Source of the DNA: Quillaja saponaria | Taxonomy: Eukaryota; Streptophyta; Magnoliopsida; Fabales; Quillajaceae | DNA: 64,000 nucleotides | Reading direction: 5' to 3' | NCBI GenBank assembly: GCA_029379385.1 | Contig: CM055611.1 | Span: forward strand, 2,418,001 to 2,482,000 | Part shown: positions 57,754-64,000 of the stretch, piece after piece | Numbering within the stretch: the first letter of the stretch is position 1 | Layout: the number at the start of each line of letters is the position of its first letter | The notes under the pieces: generated by a model | Told to the model about the DNA's origin: nothing | What the model saw: only the letters and a program-made list of their open reading frames with translations | Database searches by the model: none | Program-made: the position numbers and the translations under genes

Positions 57754-60700
57754 ATGAAGAAGCGAATGGAAGCAGAATCAGCTGCCAAAATTGATGAGCA
57801 GAGATGGGTTTATGATTCTTCAATGGATCATAAAGGCAGGGCTCCTCTTAGAGCTTCAACTGGTTCTTGGAAAGCTGCCTTCTTTATTATTGGTAAGGAA
57901 TATATAGTTACCTATACACTGTTTTTTGAACGTAATGTGCAAGCAAATAGTAGAGATACCTTACAGCATCTGTTTCTTTTTGTTTGTTTGGGTTTCAAGA
58001 AAGTGAAGGAAAACTCATTTATTTTACATAATCTCCTAACTTGCACAGACTTATTCTTTTAGCCCATCATCCAAGAAGCTTAATGTATGTCAAGCATCAA
58101 TATGCTTTACACTCCCCTCACATGTGCTAGGCCCTAATAGCATGTGTTAAGTCTAGCAACTGGGGTAGGAATTTCCATATATTCTATTATTCTGTTTCTT
58201 TTCTTAAGCCCCCATAGGACAGTCAATGAACAGAAAAGATAAACGATGATGTATTCAGAGCATATTTTTACACGTCAACTTATGCCGAATCTTAACCAAT
58301 AATCGAATACCAAGGAGTTAGCTTCGGCATGATACCCATATTTATGTGAAAGAAAAAAAGATAGCAACATAATATAAGAGTGTTAGAAGTGAAAACTTCA
58401 TTTTGCAGCATCACATATGAGACTATACATTGGAAATCTAACCGGGAAGCTATGATCTGTATCTTAGAAAATGCAAAGCCACACATTATTTCTTTTAGTA
58501 CTTATGGAGTACTAGGCAGTCAAACAAGGTAGGGTTAACTTTATTCCAAGGAACATCATCCGGAGTAATTGTCAAGAGCTTCAAAAGGTTATGTATAAAG
58601 TTCCTACTGACCTCATTTTTCCTCCATTTGCTACCACAAACAACAGTAACTACCATTATAGATCAATATCCTAGTATTTGATCCTTATATGGTATCAATC
58701 CCATGTGTCTGGTGGGTGCTTCTGTACACTGACCACCCTATCCCAACTTACAGAAACAAGTAAAGTCTTCTGAAAATAAGCAACTGGACATGGTCTTCAT
58801 CATATTTTCAAATCCCAAATCACATGGGCACTAATCTTCCATTAATTCTTTTTTTCTTTATCTTTCGGCTGAAATATGGTTGGCCCAGGCAAGGAATATT
58901 AAGTTATGGTTCAAGGTTTTATGCCAGTCCAACTTACTTCTTTTGAGTTATATAGTCAAATTTATAGCACAAGTTTGAGTGCTGCTTCACTCATATGATT
59001 GTCCATAGCACTAAAATGTGCATAAAATTTTACGAGTTAACCGCTTTTAGTCAAGAATACCATAAGTGGAAGTAGTCACTACTACTATTTTTTGAGGTCA
59101 AGAAAATGACATATTTAGGCTGTGTTTTGTATAGGTGAAAACAGAGAGGAATTGATTGAAACGGACATGAAAACTCAATTAGTTAAGCATAGCTAATTCT
59201 GTTCCATGATTTTGCTTTGTAGTTATGTCACATGGTCATTGAGTTGTGTGAATATTTAATTCTTTGGCAGCAATTGAATTCAGTGAGAGGTTGAGTTACT
59301 TTGGAATAGCAACTAGCTTAATCATTTACCTCACAAAGGTAATCCATCAGGACCTGAAGACAGCAGCTAAGAGTGTAAATTATTGGTCTGGGGTCACTAC
59401 ATTGATGCCCCTACTTGGAGGGTTCTTAGCTGATGCATACTTGGGAAGATTCTCAACTGTCCTTGCATCAACTATTGTGTATCTCATGGTAATTCATCTC
59501 ATTTCATGTTATATTTCTTTTTACTTGTGTCAAGTTTAGTTTTTGTATGGAATTTCAATTAAGACATTTCTGTTTTGTGGAAGAACAGGGTTTGGTTCTG
59601 CTTACAATGTCCTGGTACATGCCAGGCTTAAGAGCATGTGATGCTAATATGTGCCTTGAACCGAGAAAGATTCATGAAGTGGTTTTCTTCCTTGCAGTCT
59701 ACTTAATATCCGTAGGAACGGGAGGGCATAAGCCTTCCTTGGAGAGCTTTGGAGCTGACCAATTTGATGATGATCACCAGCAAGAACGAAAGCAGAAGAT
59801 GTCGTTCTTCAATTGGTGGAACTGTGGCCTTTGTAGTGGACTTGTACTAGGAGTTACTGTGATTGTCTATGTGCAAGAGCACGTAAATTGGGGAGCTGCT
59901 GATATTATTCTTACAGCAGTCATGGCTGTATCTTTGCTCATATTTATTATAGGAAGGCCATTTTATCGTTACAGGGTGCCAGCAGGAAGCCCCTTGAAAC
60001 CAATGCTGCAGGTTCTTGTTGCTGCCCTTTCCAAGAGAAAGCTTCCTCATCCATCCAATCCTTCTCAATTTTATGAAGCTCCCAAGTCCCCAAACACCCA
60101 CGGAAGGCTTTTGTGCCAAACCAGGAGTCTCAAGTAAGCATAAAAAATTTTCAATTTCAACCTGAAAATGCTCAACTTAATCCTTATGATGCACCAAAGT
60201 ACAAGTATGTTTGATATTTACTGGTTTTATGTGTTCTAGATTTCTTGACAAGGCGGCAATTCTCGAAAACAATGGGAATACAGCTGAGAAACAGAGTCCT
60301 TGGAGACTTGCTACTGTAACTAAAGTTGAAGAGATGAAGCTGATTCTCAACATGATCCCTATATGGGTATTTACCTTACCATTTGGAATCTGTGTAGCTC
60401 AAACTTCTACATTCTTTATCAAACAAGGAGCTACCATGAACAGAAAGATAGCTAATGGCTTTGAAATACCCTCAGCTTCAGTTTATGCACTTGCTGCAAT
60501 TGGGATGATAATATCTGTCACCATTTATGATAAGATTCTTGTCCCTGTGTTACGTAGGACAACAGGAAATGAGAGAGGCATCAACATCCTACAGAGAATT
60601 GGTTTTGGAATGATTTTCTCCATTGCTACAATGATAGTGGCAGCCTTAGTAGAGAAAAAGAGACTTTATCATGTTGTGAAGGATCCTCTAAAGGGTTCTC

Positions 60701-61113
60701 TTTCAATGAGTGTGTTCTGGTTAGCCCCACAATATCTTATCATCGGCTTTGGTGATGGGTTCTCTCTTGTGGGATTGCAAGAATACTTTTATGGCCAAGT
60801 TCCAGATTCTATGAGAAGCTTAGGTATAGCATTTTACCTCAGTGTTATTGGAACTGCAAACTTCATTAGCAGTTTGTTGATAACAATCGTTGATCATGCA
60901 ACAGAGAAGAGGGGAAAGAGTTGGTTTGGTAAGGATTTGAACAGTAGTCGTTTGGACAAATTTTACTGGCTACTCGCGGCAATAACCACTGTGAACTTGT
61001 TCATATTTGTCTTCTTTGCCAGTAAATATTCTTACAAGAATGTGCAGAAGGTGGTAGTGGCTGACTGCTATGAAGGCAAAGGAGATGAAAGTGGTGCAGG
61101 GTCAGCAGTTTGA
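57754..61113 (+). CDS. NRT1/PTR family transporter (NPF5-like), four exons
   Basis: Proton-coupled transporter of the major facilitator superfamily; relatives move nitrate, peptides or other small solutes across the plasma or vacuolar membrane. Exons 57754-57892, 59271-59488, 59589-60133 and 60240-61113 join in frame to 591 codons, the usual family length. All three introns are GT-AG, with phases 1, 0 and 2. The ATG at 57754 is the first in frame; one at 57766 is an alternative. The ExxER motif (EFSER, residues 49-53) spans the first transmembrane region. Other family signatures are SVGTGGHKPSLESFGADQFD, FFNWWNCGLCSGLVLGVTVI, RSLKFLDKAAIL and QEYFYGQVPDSMRSLGIAFY. A long charged loop sits in the middle, as usual for 12-TM NPFs. 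Several phrases match the NPF5 clade best; the substrate cannot be read from sequence. No inactivating change was seen. Confidence 0.95.
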
Positions 61114-61379
61114 TCTTAAGGCCAATACCATACTTGTAGTATACAAAATATAAGCTTATTAATTATTAGTACTATCAGTTTCTGCTCAATTTCTTAATGA
61201 ATGTATGGCAGACTAATCTGTGTTATGATCAAGCCACCAGTTACTGTTTTATGCAGAAAGACACTCTGGCATCTGGGAAATGATAGTGAGCTTAACTTAA
61301 ATAATCATGAAAAATTTGTTAAACATTAAGGAAAAATTAGCAAGTTTATGTGAGTTGTTTTAGTCTAAGATTGTATCAC

Positions 61380-61551
61380 TTAAACAATAATGTCTGCACT
61401 TGAAGGAACTTTCCACTCTCCTTGTTGCTTAGTACTGACTACTGAGGTGAGTGGCTTCTGTTGTATTTTCTGGTGCAGGCTTCCTCCTGCTGGTCCATGT
61501 TCTTCTTTTGATGAATAACAAAGTTCTGAATCATCATTTAAAGTGTCCAAT
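61380..61551 (-). other. Possible orphan terminal exon
   Basis: On the - strand an acceptor-like gtctttctgcag precedes an open stretch starting LDTLNDDSELCYSSKEEHGP and ending KVPSSADIIV at a TAA. It overlaps no recognised gene, lies in the 3' flank of the transporter, and I found no upstream exon before the oxidase stop at 62916. It could be a chance frame or part of an antisense transcript. Confidence 0.25.
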
Positions 61552-61670
61552 CTGCAGAAAGACAACGGACTCAGAATACCCAACAAGGTGAACTTTTCTG
61601 TGACATAATAACACTAAGCAGTGCAGCACAAGCGAGCTCAAAATTGTACTTGAAACTGTGACAGTCAGGA

Positions 61671-61762
61671 GTTAGGACATAATGTTGTCTAAAACAAGTA
61701 AAGGTTCACGAAGTTAGTTAGGACATAATGTTGTCTTACACAAGTAAAGGTTCAAGAAATTA
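61671..61762. repeat. Two tandem 46-bp units
   Basis: gttaggacataatgttgtct, then a-acaagtaaaggttca-gaa, occurs at 61671 and again at 61717 with a few differences. Confidence 0.9.
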
Positions 61763-62915
61763 TGTGGTTGCCAATGTAGGGGTCCCCAGAGGGACCTTTA
61801 TAGGTCTTAAACCCAAAAATTCTGATGCCCTTATGACTTAAGAAAGAAGGTACTTCGCATTTTTTGTAAAAGAAAGTGAAGCACTTAAAACCAATCAATA
61901 TTCTTTCTACTTTCATTATTTGCTTTGCTAATGGACCAATTAATAAGCTTCCTCCCTCTTCACCTCAATTATATATATTCCTCGTATAATTGAGTTGTTC
62001 CCATTATCCCAAAGGATTTAATCACTCTATTCATTCCATAATTTTTCTTTTCTTCCAATAATTAAAAACTTATTCTCAATGATACAATAATTAGCTTAGT
62101 GAAAAATTACGGCCCACCCACAGCCATAACCACGCATTTGGAATATTTTTAGAAATATTTACCCAAAAAAAAATGTTAAAAGCCAAACCCATTTAAAATG
62201 TACCAAAAAAAAGTTTAACACTTTTTATACCACTTTTACCCTTAATTTTTTATTATAAATTTTAAGTTTAAAATATTAATGAAAGTGAAATAGTTTTTAA
62301 AAAATTACATGATAGAAAAAAATATTAAAAGAGATAATGAGAACTTTTTATTAATTTTTAGAGTTTTTTATTCATTATATAATAAATTTGTTTTCTAATT
62401 TTATATTATGTAATTTTAAAAAAAAATTATTTCTCTTAATTAATATTTTAAACTTAAAACTAAAAATAAAAAAGAGTAAAAATGTTATAAAATTGTTAAA
62501 CTGTTAATATAAAATTTCAGATTTATTTGGAGGAAAAAAATTAGAAGTATGAGTTCATAGGTATGTAAATTTACTACAGAACTTATTTCATATTTTTATG
62601 ACTTATTTAGAAAAAATAATTAAAAGTATGGGTTTTAAGAATGTAAATTTATTATAGAATTTTTTTAAAATGTGAAAGACAATTAAGACTTATCCTTATT
62701 TTTATTAATATTTTAATATAAAAAAATAAATAATGAGGGTAACAATAACATAAAAATTTATTAATATAAGATTTAGAATTTAACAAGCATGAATTTTAAG
62801 TATGAAAATTTAATATAGAATTTATTTAGAATGTGAGAGGAAAGTAAGAATTTTCCTTACTTTCCTCAAAAAAAAAATAAAAAAATTATTACAAATGAAA
62901 GGCTAAGAGTTGGTA
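61763..62915. other. AT-rich intergenic region
   Basis: Lies between the 3' flank of the transporter (+) and the oxidase stop (-), so the two genes are convergent. Near 62510-62680 and 62750-62850 short segments like aagtatgagttcataggtatg and gaatttatttagaatgtgag recur, suggesting small degenerate repeats. No gene was seen. Confidence 0.6.
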
Positions 62916-64000
62916 CTAGGCTATGAGATGTATCCAACGGGCTATACTTGGCACGCCTTGATTGACCGCAAATAACATGTAATAACCCGGCGGAGCAACC
63001 ATCCCATTTGGCGGTGCAGTACACCCGATTTTGTACTGGCCGTCACCGTCAGGTATGGCAGGTGTAACGGCTAATTTGACCAGTCTTTGACCTTGCGAAA
63101 ATGAATGTGTGGCAAAAGGTGCATTACCCAAATTCACTTCCACTATCCCCACCACCGGCAACGAAACCGTTATAACCACATCGAAAACGTCCCCGTAACG
63201 AACAGTCTCGGGTATTCCTTCTATTGTGGGTCGAATATTAGCCCGATCCGCTGACAAATACTCTGGCGAAAACGCCTCAATCCTCAGCTCAGTCGGGTAT
63301 TCAGCATTGAATTTGTAAAAGTAATGTGGGTTACTTCCAGCAATCAATACCCGCCCGTCAGGCAACAAATTAGCCGTTGAATGGTACATTCTGGGTACAA
63401 TACCCGGATTCAAAGTCATGAACCGCAAACCAACGGGTTGATCCGGTCGATACAGAAGCGGGTACAAGCACGGATTGGAAGCCATTTCAAACCCTTGAGT
63501 CCCAGATTGAGCTCCGTTAACAATCAAAACTTCACCAGTAGGAAGCATAACCATATCACCCATTATCCGCCCGAATGGCATGTCCTCCATTTCCCAAACC
63601 GGGTCGAGTTCCGTCGCCACAATACGCCCACAACTACCGTGAGCCGGTGTGTCAGTAGTTCTCTGGATAAAAGCACCATACTGGGCTCCACCACAAACCA
63701 CAATCACAGCCGTTGAATAATCTCCCTGAAGGGACAGCATCACCGATGATCCACCAGATGGGTAATTACGTGGGCCCCCATCCAACGGTGGATAATTTTT
63801 CAAAATAGTATTTCTCTGGTAATCATACAAGACGGCTTTGTTGTTAGCGAAGATGAAGAGGTGGCCGTTGGGAAGGAGGTGTACGTAGGGGTACAAGTTG
63901 TCCATCTGATTATCCTCCACGTCCGCGAGAAAAGGAAACGAAACGGCGCCGTCACTTCTCGGGGGATAAAACTCAACTGTATTGGCGGCTCTTCCACCGA
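62916..64000 (-). CDS. Glyoxal oxidase / galactose-oxidase-like protein, 3' part
   Basis: Plant GLOX-type proteins are secreted copper-radical oxidases that oxidise aldehydes or sugars to give hydrogen peroxide in the cell wall or pollen coat. The frame is open from the window edge (GGRAANTVEFYPP...) to a TAG at 62916, about 360 residues, with no intron. An internal ATG or GTG is not the start; the signal peptide and first part lie outside. Visible are Kelch-like blade segments (PYVHLLPNGHLFIFANN, MVMLPTGEVLIVNGA), the MYHSTANLLPDGRVLIAGSN segment holding the Tyr-His copper ligands, and a C-terminal DUF1929-like domain with THSFSQGQR, whose His fits the last ligand. It ends PSIARWIHLIA, as typical. 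No damage was seen. Confidence 0.93.
   Translation of the reverse strand, partial: GGRAANTVEFYPPRSDGAVSFPFLADVEDNQMDNLYPYVHLLPNGHLFIFANNKAVLYDYQRNTILKNYPPLDGGPRNYPSGGSSVMLSLQGDYSTAVIVVCGGAQYGAFIQRTTDTPAHGSCGRIVATELDPVWEMEDMPFGRIMGDMVMLPTGEVLIVNGAQSGTQGFEMASNPCLYPLLYRPDQPVGLRFMTLNPGIVPRMYHSTANLLPDGRVLIAGSNPHYFYKFNAEYPTELRIEAFSPEYLSADRANIRPTIEGIPETVRYGDVFDVVITVSLPVVGIVEVNLGNAPFATHSFSQGQRLVKLAVTPAIPDGDGQYKIGCTAPPNGMVAPPGYYMLFAVNQGVPSIARWIHLIA

Noticed and set aside
58292..58486. 64-codon - strand frame in the first transporter intron
   Set aside because: No similarity to a known family and no supporting signals; likely chance.

Overview
The window is plant nuclear DNA, most likely from a eudicot. 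It is AT-rich, has GT-AG introns, and contains Ty3/gypsy and Ty1/copia retrotransposons, an RTE-type LINE, a tRNA-derived SINE family and a hAT-type element. Two plant genes are well supported. One is a complete NRT1/PTR (NPF5-like) transporter, + strand, 57754-61113, four exons and 591 codons. The other is the 3' part of a glyoxal/galactose-oxidase-like gene, - strand, 62916-64000, which runs off the window edge. I cannot name the species.

Layout. 1-2718: AT-rich non-coding DNA with short tandem repeats. 2719-9853: a decayed retrotransposon block whose left part is Athila-like gypsy (LTR, tRNA-Asp-type PBS, gag, protease, RT/RNase H). It is joined in one reading frame near 8146 to the right part of a copia element with its 3' LTR. 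9860-14770: copy A of a segmental duplication; copy B lies at 48410-52850. A carries an 858-bp hAT-like insertion with an 8-bp target duplication, and B keeps the empty site. 14.9-16.9 kb: a solo-LTR-like sequence with a dense heat-shock-element array, next to a broken C2H2 zinc-finger fragment. 17.4, 34.7 and 54.5 kb: three copies of one SINE family, two with clean target duplications.

21.5-29.2 kb: a non-coding, LARD-like gypsy element with two LTRs and a second long LTR-like sequence nested inside. 30.1-33.0 kb: a degraded RTE LINE. 37.0-40.0 kb: a tandemly duplicated putative terminal exon (- strand), a solo LTR with a 5-bp target duplication, and a GC-rich exon-like block. 39963-44514: a copia element with both LTRs, PBS, PPT and TSD, inserted into a pectin methylesterase gene. 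That gene is now a pseudogene split between 44515-45260 and about 39922-39962. 45.3-57.6 kb: mostly AT-rich non-coding DNA plus duplication copy B.

The two intact genes at the right end give no sign of working in one pathway; plant genes are not organised as operons. The window shows layered transposition, duplication and pseudogenisation rather than a gene cluster. No rRNA, convincing tRNA gene or CRISPR array was seen.
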